In this document: piece by piece, positions 14,490 to 23,528 of the stretch | Layout: every line of letters begins with the position of its first letter | Position numbering within the stretch: the first letter of the stretch is position 1 | From: a virus | Reading direction: 5' to 3' (one strand) | Length of the DNA stretch: 64,000 bases | Virus record (IMG/VR): IMGVR_UViG_3300036823_000160 | Coordinates: 1 to 64,000 of that record | The notes under the pieces: model-generated | Seen by the model: only the letters and a program-made list of their open reading frames with translations | What the model was told of the DNA's origin: nothing | The model's database searches: none | Position numbers and translations under genes: made by a program

Positions 14490-16766
14490 GTGTCGAACAA
14501 GAAATCGCGGCCTGAACGGCGCGCCGGCGGTCCCAAGGTCGACGACCGCGAGCCAGTCCTGCGCGTGTACTTCGGAGAGGACGAGATCCACGTCGACCTG
14601 TTCGCTGGCGGTGGTGGCGCGTCGGTCGGCGCCGCGCTCGCGACCGGCCGCTCCCCCGACGTCGCGGTGAACCACTCGCCAGTCGCGATCGCGATGCATC
14701 GCGCAAACCATCCCACGACCCGGCACTACATCGAGGACGTGTACGAGGTCGACCCGCGTGTTGCGACTCGCGGTCGGCAGGTCGCGTTACTTTGGCTATC
14801 CCCGACCTGCACGCACCATTCGAAGGCCAAGGGTGCCGCACTCGTCGACCGCAAGATCCGCGGCTTGTGCTGGTCTGCGTTGCCGTGGATCAAACACTGC
14901 CGCCCGCGCGTGATCATCCTCGAGAACGTCGAGGAATTCGCCAAGTGGGGACCGCTCCATCGCCAGCACACGGACGGGTGCGAAGGCGTGAAGTGTGCCA
15001 AGGGGTGTCGATTCGGCACGATGCCCAAGAACCGTCGTGGCAAGGGTCGCATCAAGCACCACGACAAGGGCTGTCCCGGCGTCGAGTGCTCATCCAGGTG
15101 CCGCATCGATCGCCCAATCAAAGCGCGCGAGGCCGAGACCTTCAACGCGTTCGTCGCGAAGATCCGCTCGAAGGGTTACTCGGTCGAGTGGAAGTTCCTG
15201 CGCGCGTGTGACTACGGGGCGCCCACCACGCGCCGGCGCTTGTACATGGTAATGCGCGCGGACGGCCAGCCCGCGAGTTGGCCCGAGGTCACACACGGCC
15301 CGGGACTCGTGCCCTATCGCACCGCGGCCGAGTGCATCGACTGGTCGATCCCGTGCCCGTCGATCTTCGACCGTGAGCGGGCGCTCGCGGACAAGACGAT
15401 GGCGCGGATCGCGCGCGGCGTCCGCAAGTTCGTGATGGAGAGCGAGCGCCCATTCATCGTGCCGGTGAACCACGGCGGTGTCGGACGTCGCGACCTACGC
15501 GTTCACGATTCGGCCGCGCCGATGCCCACGATCACCGGTGGTCAGCGCGGCGGACACGCGGTCGTGGTGCCGATCGTGACGAAGGCCAAGACCCACGGCG
15601 GCGGCAACGGCGTGCACTCGGGCGCAGAGCCGCTAGGAACCGTGACCGCGTCGAAGCGAGGGGAGTTCGCGCTTGCGTCCGCGACGCTTGTTCGCGCCGG
15701 CGCCACGGGTAATTTCCTCGTGTCCCCGGTCGTGGTCCCGGCCACGCACGGCGACTCGCGCGGCCAGCCTGACTCGCGCACGCACGGTGTCGACGAGCCG
15801 CTCCGCACGATCACGACGCTCGGCGCGCAGTTCTCGATCGCGTCTGCCGTTCTGGTTCGCACTGCTCATGGCGATGTCGACGCGTCCGGTAAGCGACGTG
15901 GTCCCGGCGAGCACACGGTCGAAGCTCCGCTCGGTACCGTGTGCGCCGGCGGCACCGATCACGCGATCGCCGCCGCGTATATGGTCCACCGTTCGAACGG
16001 CGAGCGACCGGGTCAGGCGCCGCGCGTCTACGACGTCGAGGACCCACACCCGACCGTTGTCGCCGAGGGGCTCAAGACCGCTGTGTGCGCAGCGTTCCTC
16101 GCCAAGCACAACGGCGGATCGCACGAGAGCAAGAAGGGCGGCCAGGCGGTCACCGCGCCCGCAGATACGATCTCGGCACAGGATCAGAAAGCGGTCACGG
16201 TCGCGCACCTCGTTCGCTACAACAGCGAGAACTCGGCCGCGTCCGCGCGCGGTCAGAGCGCCGACACGCCGGTCTCGACTCTCGATACCGCGAACCGGGT
16301 CGCGGTCGCGACCTCGCACCTGATGAAGCTCCGCGGCACGAGCCCTGCGCACGTCGCATCAAGTTCGCAAGCGGTGGACGCGCCCGCGCCGACGATCTCG
16401 GCCGAGGGCACGCATGTCGCCGAGGTGCGTGCGTTCCTGGTCCGGTACAACGGGCAGTCCGGCCCGCAGAACGTGGACGCGCCCCTCGGCACGCTCGACG
16501 CGACGGATCGGTATGGGCTCGCGACCGTGGTCATCGGCGGGGAGCTGTACGAAATCGTCGACATCGGGATGCGAATGCTCACGCCGCGCGAGCTGTTCGC
16601 TGCACAGGGGTTCCCTCCCACATACCAGATCGACCCCGTCGGCCCGAAGGGTAAGCGCCTGACCAAGACCGAGCAGATCCGCGCGTGCGGGAACTCGGTG
16701 TGTCCGCCGGTAGCTCGCGCGCTCGTCGAAGCCCAGTTCGCGCCGCAGCGCACCGTGGCTGCGTGA
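14490..16766 (+). CDS. C5-cytosine DNA methyltransferase with repeat-expanded recognition region
   Basis: A 758-residue enzyme. Motif I 'VDLFAGGGGASVG' (about 34-46), motif IV 'LSPTCTHHSKAKG' (catalytic Cys near 107), motif VI 'ENVEEF' (about 146), 'TTRRRLYMV' (motif VIII), then motif IX-X-like 'TPRELFAAQGFP' and 'GNSVCPPVARAL' at the end. Between about residues 330 and 690 are some ten degenerate copies of a 30-50 residue unit of the form 'V(D/E)xPLxTIxxxxxxxxAxAxLV', far longer than usual recognition domains. It has S-P-T-C where most enzymes have P-C, a variant seen in phage members. It likely hypermethylates phage DNA against restriction. Confidence 0.88.
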   Translation: MSNKKSRPERRAGGPKVDDREPVLRVYFGEDEIHVDLFAGGGGASVGAALATGRSPDVAVNHSPVAIAMHRANHPTTRHYIEDVYEVDPRVATRGRQVALLWLSPTCTHHSKAKGAALVDRKIRGLCWSALPWIKHCRPRVIILENVEEFAKWGPLHRQHTDGCEGVKCAKGCRFGTMPKNRRGKGRIKHHDKGCPGVECSSRCRIDRPIKAREAETFNAFVAKIRSKGYSVEWKFLRACDYGAPTTRRRLYMVMRADGQPASWPEVTHGPGLVPYRTAAECIDWSIPCPSIFDRERALADKTMARIARGVRKFVMESERPFIVPVNHGGVGRRDLRVHDSAAPMPTITGGQRGGHAVVVPIVTKAKTHGGGNGVHSGAEPLGTVTASKRGEFALASATLVRAGATGNFLVSPVVVPATHGDSRGQPDSRTHGVDEPLRTITTLGAQFSIASAVLVRTAHGDVDASGKRRGPGEHTVEAPLGTVCAGGTDHAIAAAYMVHRSNGERPGQAPRVYDVEDPHPTVVAEGLKTAVCAAFLAKHNGGSHESKKGGQAVTAPADTISAQDQKAVTVAHLVRYNSENSAASARGQSADTPVSTLDTANRVAVATSHLMKLRGTSPAHVASSSQAVDAPAPTISAEGTHVAEVRAFLVRYNGQSGPQNVDAPLGTLDATDRYGLATVVIGGELYEIVDIGMRMLTPRELFAAQGFPPTYQIDPVGPKGKRLTKTEQIRACGNSVCPPVARALVEAQFAPQRTVAA

Positions 16767-16792
16767 AAGCTCGCGCGCGCCGATCGGGGTTC
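16765..16792 (+). promoter_or_regulatory. bipartite phage promoter element (leaderless type)
   Basis: GAAAGC, 16 bases, GGGTTC, then 8 bases to GTG 16801. The first box overlaps the upstream stop codon (TGAAAGC). Confidence 0.7.
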
Positions 16793-16800
16793 TGAGCCAG

Positions 16801-17103
16801 GTGAGGATCGACTTCGTCGTGTACGCACAGTTCATGGCGCGCTGGACGCGCGCTGAGCAGGCTCGGCTTGCCGAGCTCGAGCGCGGTCACACGCTTACGC
16901 AGTGTCCTTTCGTGGACGCGATCCTGTCCGGCGTGATCACGGATCCGCTTCAGGCGAGCGCCATCAAGATGCGCGAGGATCGGATCGCCGCTGATGCGAG
17001 CCACGGGAGCGCCATCGAGCGCTATACGTACCGTGGTGGTCGGCTCCAGGTCTCGCCCGACAGCGTGCTGTGGGGCGAACTTGTAGTGGCCGGGACGATC
17101 TAG
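16801..17103 (+). CDS. hypothetical protein
   Basis: A 100-residue protein (VRIDFVVYAQFMARWTRAEQARLAELERG...) whose GTG start is set by the promoter element 8 bases upstream. It has a helical first half and a beta-rich second half. No family recognised. A 161-base gap follows, holding only the CTGGTCA-type site at 17249. Confidence 0.6.
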   Translation: MRIDFVVYAQFMARWTRAEQARLAELERGHTLTQCPFVDAILSGVITDPLQASAIKMREDRIAADASHGSAIERYTYRGGRLQVSPDSVLWGELVVAGTI

Positions 17104-17248
17104 AGCCACTAGGACATCTAGGTGCGCGCCCGCATTCGAGGTTTGCGCAGGAAGTGGCAGTAGCCCGGCGCGGTTCAGGGTCTGGCCCGTGCTCGGAAAC
17201 CGCCGCTCCTTCGTCCGCTCCCCGGACGCGCGCTACGGTGACCGGCTG

Positions 17249-17258
17249 TGACCAGGGA
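17249..17258. promoter_or_regulatory. CTGGTCA operator-like site
   Basis: TGACCAGGGA, seven bases before the ATG at 17265. In this orientation the AGGGA part could also act as a weak ribosome-binding site. Confidence 0.5.
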
Positions 17259-17264
17259 CGACGC

Positions 17265-17915
17265 ATGACCATGCCCCCGGCGCGTATCCCAGCCATCCCG
17301 ACGACGTACAACGGGGTCAACTTCCGATCACGGCTCGAGAGCCGCTGGGCCGCGTTCTTCGACCTGGTGGGATGGCGCTGGTCATACGAGCCGCTCGACC
17401 TCCCTGGTCGCATCCCAGACTTCGTCATGCACTTCGTCGACCCGACGATCATCGAGTGCAAGCCGGCGTTCTCGGTGTCCGAGCTCGCCGAGCAACGGCG
17501 GGCGATGGTTCGGTCGGCGGCGGGCTGGTTGACCGTCGAGGCCGAGCGCGAGCTCCGTCAGCTTGACCGAGCCCCCTATCGCGAGGGCGATCTCACCAGG
17601 ATCGACGCGCTCGTGGAGCACCTGAGCGCCGTCCGCGACCGTGGCGAGAACCCCCGCACGGGGCGGCGGGCGCTGGTTGTCGGTTCCCGCTTGTTTTCGA
17701 CCGGTCCGGGTGACGAGTTCATCTCGCCCGACGGCGAGTGCGTGTTCGCGCGTTGTCACGGTTCGGACGGTCACGTAGCTCTCATGCTTCACACCAGGAC
17801 CTGCATCGCCTGTGGGCGCGATGTCGATTTCGCCCGCCGACATCACGATGTCCCGCGTGACGTGAACGCGTGGTGGACCGAGGCAGGTAACAAGGTGCAG
17901 TGGAAGCCCTCGTGA
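17265..17915 (+). CDS. PD-(D/E)XK nuclease-like phage protein
   Basis: A 216-residue protein. The N-terminal half matches a phage family recognised by 'YNGVNFRSRLESRWAAFFD', 'GWRWSYEP', 'LPGRIPDFVMHF' and 'IIECKPAF'. The E in 'FRSRLE', the D of 'IPDF' and 'ECK' make a plausible PD-(D/E)XK catalytic set. The C-terminal half has 'CIACGRDVDF' and His residues that could bind zinc. It could trim replication or recombination intermediates. ATG 17265 (or 17271) follows the CTGGTCA-type site, and the end overlaps the primase gene (GTGA). Confidence 0.75.
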   Translation: MTMPPARIPAIPTTYNGVNFRSRLESRWAAFFDLVGWRWSYEPLDLPGRIPDFVMHFVDPTIIECKPAFSVSELAEQRRAMVRSAAGWLTVEAERELRQLDRAPYREGDLTRIDALVEHLSAVRDRGENPRTGRRALVVGSRLFSTGPGDEFISPDGECVFARCHGSDGHVALMLHTRTCIACGRDVDFARRHHDVPRDVNAWWTEAGNKVQWKPS

Positions 17916-20854
17916 ACGAGATCGCCCACAGCCCAGACATCGGGGCGGCGATGGGGTTCTTGCGCTCCTGGATCCCAGGAGGGCCGTGGAGCCTTGGCGC
18001 GATCGATCCCGATGATCGCCAGGGCCTTGCTTGGATCACTACCGAGAGCGAGGTCGAGGCCGAACGGTTCCTCGTCGAGCAGTCGGCGCTCCGGCGCGGG
18101 ATCTACTACCAGCCGAACGTGTGCCGAGACGACCTCGGTCCACGCCGTGCGAAGAAGGAGCACGTCGCGGTCGCGCTCTGTCTCCACGCCGATGTGGACC
18201 CGCCGGCTGTCGCGTCCGCGGCCGAGCTTGCCGCGTGGCAGGTGACGACGATGGAGCGGCTCGCCGACGGTGAGCACTGGCGCGCGAGCGAGCTTCCGGC
18301 GCCGACCGCGATCGTGTTCTCTGGCTCCGGCTTCCAGCTGCTATGGCGGCTGGCAGAGCCGGTGCTGCTCTGGTCCGACACGAACGGAAGCACGGAGCAA
18401 GACCCCGCGCTCGTCGACTCGGTCGAGGGCCGCTGCTACTCCATCATCCGGCGCGTGGACCCGTCGCACGTTGGGACGCACAACGTCGATCGGCTTCTCC
18501 GTCTGCCAGGGACGCTCAACTGGCCGAACGAGAAGAAGCGCGCGAACGGGCGCACGATCCCGGAGCTCGCGGCGGTCGAGTGGATCGGCAACGACCACAC
18601 GCTCGAAGCGTTCCCGTACGAGCAGCCGCCCGAGTCAGCCGAGGCAGCTCCACGCTCCGAGGGCGCGGCTGCGCTCGCCCGTGAAGGCCGGGTAGCACCG
18701 GCCGCGCTCGCGGCCGCGCTTCCGCCGTGGCTGCACGAGGCTGTGGTCGAGGGTCCCGAGAAGGGCGCAGACCGGAGCAAGGCCGCGTTCGCGGCCATCT
18801 GCGGGCTGATCCGTTGCGTCGACGACGACACGATCGAGGCGATTCTCGGCGACCCTGCATTCGCCGTGAGCGGGCACTTCCTAGATCAAGCTGACGTCGA
18901 GCGAGCGATCGGTCGCGCGATCGATGCCGCGCACCTGGAAGTGGACGTAAAGATTGCACAAGGGCGACGGCTACTGGAGGCCATGCAGCGCGAGCTCGCC
19001 CGGCGCGCGCCGGTCCTCGCGGTCCCGGTCACGCCCCCTCCGGCGCCCTCGCCTCCGCCACTGGTTCTGGAACTCGAGGTCGCGCCTCCGAACCCGCTCG
19101 CGTTCGTGTTGCCCTCGCCGAGCGAGCCCGCGTCCACAGGCGCTCCTTCGATCCCGACGACGATCGAGTTCGAGGCCGCGCTGCGATCCGTTCAACGTCG
19201 CCTGAGTCGCCGTGTGGATCCCGATGCGATCCAGGACGCCGAGTTGCTGAAGCGCGTTCTGGAAGGCGAGTTCCTGACGGCGGCAACGGACGCCGAGGAC
19301 GATCGACAGGGCACGCTAGCGCGCGCCGTGCTCGCAGTCGCGCGCGCGGCTCCTCCGGGGGCGACCTCGGACCAGATCCATCGCCAGCTTCTCGCCAGCT
19401 CAGGAGCACTTGCGTGTGATCTGCCGGAGGTGATCCAAGAGGCTCTCGTGGTCGCCATCGAGCTCGGCCCGATTGGTCTGCCGGTTCGAAAGGAATCCGC
19501 GACCCTCGCGGCGCGCGCGAGCGATCCCGATGATTTCGACATCGAGCTGAGCGGTCCGCGTGCGGGGCGCCCCGCGAGCGCGAACCAGCGCAACGTGCGC
19601 CTCGCACTGCGCAAGCTCGGCGTCGAGCTCCGCTACAACGACTTCGCGCGCCAGGAGGAGATCGTTCGCGGCGGTCGCGTCGATGTCGTCGAAGATCCGC
19701 ACGTGAAGGCGTTGCGCGCTGAGATGGAGTCCGCGCACGACTTCCGTCCCGGCAAGGACGACCTGTTCGACATGTGCGAGGTGATCGCGCGCGAGAATGC
19801 GTATCACCCTATCCGCGACTACCTGGCGTCGCTCCCCGAGGACGCGCCCGCTGGATCGCCCGCGAAGTTGACCGAGCGCTGGCTGATCGACTGTGCCGGC
19901 GCCGAGGACACCCCATATGTGCGCGCGGTCTCGCGCCTCGTGCTGGTCGCCGCGGTGCGGCGCGTGCGCCATCCGGGATGCAAGTTCGATGAGATGCTGG
20001 TCCTGGAGACGCCAATCCAGGGCAAGGACAAGTCCAAGGCTCTCGCCGCGCTCGCGGTTCGCGACGAGTGGTTCACCGACGATTTCAACTTCAAGAACGT
20101 CGACGACACCAAGAAGATGATGGAGACCACGACCGGTCGCTGGATCGTCGAGGCCGGCGAGCTAAAGGGCATGAACGAGGGTCGCTACAACGACCTCAAG
20201 GCGTACCTGTCCCGTCGCAAGGACGCCGCACGCGCCGCGTACGGACGAAAAACCACGACGGTGTTTCGCGAGTTCATCATCATCGGAACGACCAACGAGC
20301 AAAAGTACCTGCTCGATCCCACGGGCAACCGTCGAATCTGGCCGGTTCGTGTGGTGCGCTTCGACGTCCTCGCACTGCTCGCGATGCGCGATCAACTGTG
20401 GGCGGAGGCTTCGCGCCTGGAGCTCGAGCACCCCGAGCCGGAGTATATCCGGCTCGATCCCGAGCTCTATGCGGCGGCGGCCGAACAGCAGGCCGCGCGC
20501 GAGGTCGATGATCCGATCCGCGAACGCCTGGATCGGGTCCTCGCCGACATCACCGGGCGGATCCGTGTCGAGGACGCGTGGAAAATCGTTGGCTACGAAG
20601 ACGAGATCCCAAACCGCAGGGACAGCATGGCGATCTCCTCTGCGATGCAGTCGCTCGGGTTCGCACAGAGGCGAATCACGCAGGCTGGGGATCGTGGGAC
20701 CTGGTACCGCCGCGGCGCGACCGAAGAGGAGCGTGACCAGATCCTCGGCTTGACCGGCGGTGCCGCTGCGGGCTGGCGCGTCGGTCCAAAAGCAGGTGTC
20801 TATGGCGCGCGCCGATCCGGCCCATTGTCCGGTCCTGACCGGCGCGCGAACTAG
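17912..20854 (+). CDS. primase-helicase: RepB/AEP-like primase plus VapE-like helicase
   Basis: A 980-residue replication protein. The N-terminal third has the archaeo-eukaryotic primase-like pattern 'LCLHADVDPP' (about 90), 'FSGSGFQLLWRL' (about 135-146) and 'VDRLLRLPGTLNWPNEKK' (about 192-209). A Pro-rich linker lies near 370-400. The C-terminal half is VapE/virulence-E-like: 'PIQGKDKSKALAALA', 'EWFTDDF', 'WIVEAGEL' and 'FIIIGTTNE...LLDPTGNRRIWPV'. The Walker A region reads G-K-D-K-S rather than G-x-G-K-S. GTG 17912 is chosen for its GTGA overlap; GTG 17900 is also open. Likely the phage replicative primase-helicase. Confidence 0.85.
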   Translation: MNEIAHSPDIGAAMGFLRSWIPGGPWSLGAIDPDDRQGLAWITTESEVEAERFLVEQSALRRGIYYQPNVCRDDLGPRRAKKEHVAVALCLHADVDPPAVASAAELAAWQVTTMERLADGEHWRASELPAPTAIVFSGSGFQLLWRLAEPVLLWSDTNGSTEQDPALVDSVEGRCYSIIRRVDPSHVGTHNVDRLLRLPGTLNWPNEKKRANGRTIPELAAVEWIGNDHTLEAFPYEQPPESAEAAPRSEGAAALAREGRVAPAALAAALPPWLHEAVVEGPEKGADRSKAAFAAICGLIRCVDDDTIEAILGDPAFAVSGHFLDQADVERAIGRAIDAAHLEVDVKIAQGRRLLEAMQRELARRAPVLAVPVTPPPAPSPPPLVLELEVAPPNPLAFVLPSPSEPASTGAPSIPTTIEFEAALRSVQRRLSRRVDPDAIQDAELLKRVLEGEFLTAATDAEDDRQGTLARAVLAVARAAPPGATSDQIHRQLLASSGALACDLPEVIQEALVVAIELGPIGLPVRKESATLAARASDPDDFDIELSGPRAGRPASANQRNVRLALRKLGVELRYNDFARQEEIVRGGRVDVVEDPHVKALRAEMESAHDFRPGKDDLFDMCEVIARENAYHPIRDYLASLPEDAPAGSPAKLTERWLIDCAGAEDTPYVRAVSRLVLVAAVRRVRHPGCKFDEMLVLETPIQGKDKSKALAALAVRDEWFTDDFNFKNVDDTKKMMETTTGRWIVEAGELKGMNEGRYNDLKAYLSRRKDAARAAYGRKTTTVFREFIIIGTTNEQKYLLDPTGNRRIWPVRVVRFDVLALLAMRDQLWAEASRLELEHPEPEYIRLDPELYAAAAEQQAAREVDDPIRERLDRVLADITGRIRVEDAWKIVGYEDEIPNRRDSMAISSAMQSLGFAQRRITQAGDRGTWYRRGATEEERDQILGLTGGAAAGWRVGPKAGVYGARRSGPLSGPDRRAN

Positions 20855-20880
20855 GAAGCGCCGGTTCGAGCGGCAGGTTC
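20854..20880 (+). promoter_or_regulatory. bipartite phage promoter element (leaderless type)
   Basis: GGAAGC, 15 bases, AGGTTC, then 7 bases to ATG 20888. One mismatch to consensus in each box. Confidence 0.55.
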
Positions 20881-20887
20881 GGGTTCC

Positions 20888-21214
20888 ATGCCCGACCTCC
20901 CCGACGACGTAGTCGCGCTAAAGGAGCACATCCGGCGGCTCGAGAGCCGGCTCGAAGAAGCGCTGCGCGAGCGCGCCGAGTCCGATGAGATCCGAACCGC
21001 AGTCGCGGATTCGGCCGCGTCTGCAGCGGGAACGACGGTCCGCGCACTCGACGAACTCGTGGTCCTTCAGATCGTCGTGGACGCGGCCGTCGAATGGCGC
21101 AAGGCCGCCGCGCGCCGCAGCAGCGACGTGAACCAGGTCGAGTTCCGATCCAGGATCGTGAATCTGCGGGCCGTTGTCGACGGCTACCTCGCACGCACCG
21201 CGGTGCGTTCGTGA
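20888..21214 (+). CDS. coiled-coil hypothetical protein
   Basis: A 108-residue protein. The first half is a charged heptad-like helix (LKEHIRRLESRLEEALRERAE), and the second half is helical with 'AVEWRKAAARRSSDVNQVEF'. Its start follows the promoter element by 7 bases. It begins the operon that carries the nuclease, second helicase and DUF669-like genes. No family recognised. Confidence 0.65.
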   Translation: MPDLPDDVVALKEHIRRLESRLEEALRERAESDEIRTAVADSAASAAGTTVRALDELVVLQIVVDAAVEWRKAAARRSSDVNQVEFRSRIVNLRAVVDGYLARTAVRS

Positions 21215-21537
21215 GCCAGCTTGACACGAGCCAGCTCGAGCAGTTCCCGGTCGTGTGGTTGACCAGGGACCTCGTCTTCGGCGTGCTCGACACCGAGGTC
21301 GATGTCTGGTGCGAGCGGCCGGCGCCACGTCATCTCGACGACGGGGACGTGCTCTGGGGGATGCCGCCCGAGGGCGAGCGAGTGGTGTTCGCGGCCGACG
21401 GTGTCGCGGATGACGAACCCGCATGCCTGGGGTCCTTGTCGCTCGAGGACGCCCTGCGGTTCGCAGGGCCGGGCGTGCCCGCGACCTCTCGTGAATGCCT
21501 CCGGGTCGGCCCGGCGCCGGCCAGGACCGCTGCTTGA
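21211..21537 (+). CDS. hypothetical protein
   Basis: A 108-residue acidic protein (VSQLDTSQLEQFPVVWLTRDLVFG...), with GTG in a GTGA overlap and a TTGA overlap at its end with the nuclease gene. A TGACCAGGGA sequence lies inside its coding region at 21260. No family recognised. Confidence 0.6.
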   Translation: MSQLDTSQLEQFPVVWLTRDLVFGVLDTEVDVWCERPAPRHLDDGDVLWGMPPEGERVVFAADGVADDEPACLGSLSLEDALRFAGPGVPATSRECLRVGPAPARTAA

Positions 21538-23528
21538 GCGGAGCGACCGAGAACCTCGACGGCTCAAAGAGGGACTGGATCCACGGACCCGCGATCGCGG
21601 AGGGCGAGTGGCGCTACGGGTCCGTCTCGCAGGCGGAGAAGGCCGACGCGAACGGCAACCCGTCGAGCGGGTGCCTGCGTAAGTGGCACTTTGACAAGCG
21701 TAACGGGATCAAGGAAGGCCCGACGCCCGCGACCGAGCGCGGCGAGCGGTGCCACGGCGAGACCGCCCATTTCTTGCGCACCGGTGATCGCTCGCGGTTG
21801 ACCCAGCTCTCGATGGCCGCGATCGGGAACCTCCCCGATCCCGGGCCGGATCTGCTCGTCGAGCACGACATCGTGCCGCGCATGCCGGATGGATCATCTG
21901 GGCTCGCGTTCGCGAAGCTACGCGCTGCCGGGGTCCCGTTCACAGGAGCGATCGATCTCATCCACGCGCGCCCCGAGAACCGCGGTGTGGCCGAGGTTCT
22001 CGAGACGATCGACGAGCCGAACGTGCTCAAGGTCATCGATCACAAGTTCCCGAGCAGTCTAGACAATGCGAAGTGGGGGTTCGATCTCCTCACCCGCACG
22101 ATCCAGATGCCGGGCTACGCCACGTGGGCGTTCCTGGAGTTCCCGGACATCGAGCGCGTTCGGCTGTTCCACAACTACTCGCCGGTTCGCGGCCGAGCTC
22201 GCCTGTCGACCTGCATCGTCGACCGATCCCAGGTCGATCGCGAATGGAAGCGGGTCGAAGTGCTCGCGGTTTCGATGCGTGACGCCGCTCGCGAACATGA
22301 CTCGAACAAGGTCGATGCCAACACGGATGCCTGCCATGCGTTCCACAAGAACTGCCCGGCACTCGAGCACTGCACCGCGCGTGCACGTCACTCCCTCTCG
22401 GCCGCTATCGGGCGCACGGCCGCCGACAGGTTCATCAACCGCCAACGCCTACCCGTGATCCAGACCTCTCTAGGAGCTCCGCAGAACATGTCCTCCCTCA
22501 TCGACCAGCTCAAGGCCAAGTCCGCCGCGCTATCTGCCGCCCCCATTCCTGCACCCGTGCAGGCCGCGCCGGCAGTCGCTTCTCCGTCGACCTCCGTCGA
22601 GGCCGAGGTCGCACGCCTGACCGCAGAGGCGTCAGCGGCGCGCGGCGAAGTCGCGCCAGCGCCGGCTCTCACGCTGAGCGGACCGCAGCCCAGCGCGGAC
22701 GCGATCGCATCCATGGCCGCGGCCCAGTTGCTCGGCCAGATCGAGTCCCTGGGCATCGGGTCCCCAACGCTCGGTGGCGAGCTCGCACGGCTGATCGGGA
22801 TCGCACGCGGTTATCCGGTAGCCATCGGCTACGCGGGCTCCGGCGAACTGGCGGGCCACACGCTCATGGATCCGGCCGTGCTTCCAGCAGCGCTGATCCA
22901 GGTCGAGAACTATGTCGCGGCCAAGAACAAGGCGGCCGCCGAGACTGCCGCTGCCGACGCTGCCAAGGTCACGGCTGCGATCGTCACGCTTCGCGTCGTG
23001 CCTGCAACCGCCCCCGCGGGACCGTCCCCATCCGCGCTGCTGCCCCCCGATGCACCAGCGTCGACGCCGTCGCTGGCTTCGGTCAAGCCCGACGAGGACA
23101 AGACCAAGAACAAGCGCAAGAAGAAGGATGCGCCGGCGCCGGGCGTTCCGGCGAACACGGCGGCGCCGATGGCCACGCCCCAGACGGACGGCGGCAGCGC
23201 GATCGACTTCTACGTCGACTGCGTTCGCGACGGGGTCACGACAACGCCGTTCTGGCCCGTGGTCCATGACGTCATGACGTTCATGACCTCGGACTCGAAC
23301 GCGCCCGACTACCGGTGTGCCGATCCCGATGGCAAGTACGGGTACGCGCGCTGGAAGGGGATCCTGGCTTCGTGCCTGCACGAGGCGCGCTCGAACGGAA
23401 CGATCGTACCGGGCTCGTATTCGTTCGAGACCAACACGATGTCGATGGACATCGCGCAACTCGTCGTCGAAACCATGCGCGTGATCGTCGCCGAGTCTGG
23501 TGGCGCGTTCATCCGGGGGACGCGGTGA
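21534..23528 (+). CDS. PD-(D/E)XK nuclease fused to an Ala/Pro-rich second protein
   Basis: A 664-residue frame from TTG 21534 (TTGA overlap). Residues 1-310 form a Cas4/RecB-type nuclease: 'SSGCLRKWHFDKRNG', 'HGETAHFLRTG', 'TGAIDLIHA' and 'LKVIDHKFPS', with a C-terminal Cys set 'DACHAFHKNCPALEHC' that could hold an iron-sulfur cluster. Residue 319 is an ATG (22488) preceded by AGGAG at a good distance, starting 'MSSLIDQLKAKSAAL'. The following part is an Ala/Pro-rich linker plus an unknown C-terminal domain. The second part may therefore also be made alone. Probably acts in recombination or end processing. Confidence 0.75.
   Translation: MSGATENLDGSKRDWIHGPAIAEGEWRYGSVSQAEKADANGNPSSGCLRKWHFDKRNGIKEGPTPATERGERCHGETAHFLRTGDRSRLTQLSMAAIGNLPDPGPDLLVEHDIVPRMPDGSSGLAFAKLRAAGVPFTGAIDLIHARPENRGVAEVLETIDEPNVLKVIDHKFPSSLDNAKWGFDLLTRTIQMPGYATWAFLEFPDIERVRLFHNYSPVRGRARLSTCIVDRSQVDREWKRVEVLAVSMRDAAREHDSNKVDANTDACHAFHKNCPALEHCTARARHSLSAAIGRTAADRFINRQRLPVIQTSLGAPQNMSSLIDQLKAKSAALSAAPIPAPVQAAPAVASPSTSVEAEVARLTAEASAARGEVAPAPALTLSGPQPSADAIASMAAAQLLGQIESLGIGSPTLGGELARLIGIARGYPVAIGYAGSGELAGHTLMDPAVLPAALIQVENYVAAKNKAAAETAAADAAKVTAAIVTLRVVPATAPAGPSPSALLPPDAPASTPSLASVKPDEDKTKNKRKKKDAPAPGVPANTAAPMATPQTDGGSAIDFYVDCVRDGVTTTPFWPVVHDVMTFMTSDSNAPDYRCADPDGKYGYARWKGILASCLHEARSNGTIVPGSYSFETNTMSMDIAQLVVETMRVIVAESGGAFIRGTR

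Noticed and set aside
21260-21269. TGACCAGGGA inside the 21211 gene
   Set aside because: It is fully explained as coding sequence and is not next to a start codon, so it was left out of the operator entries.
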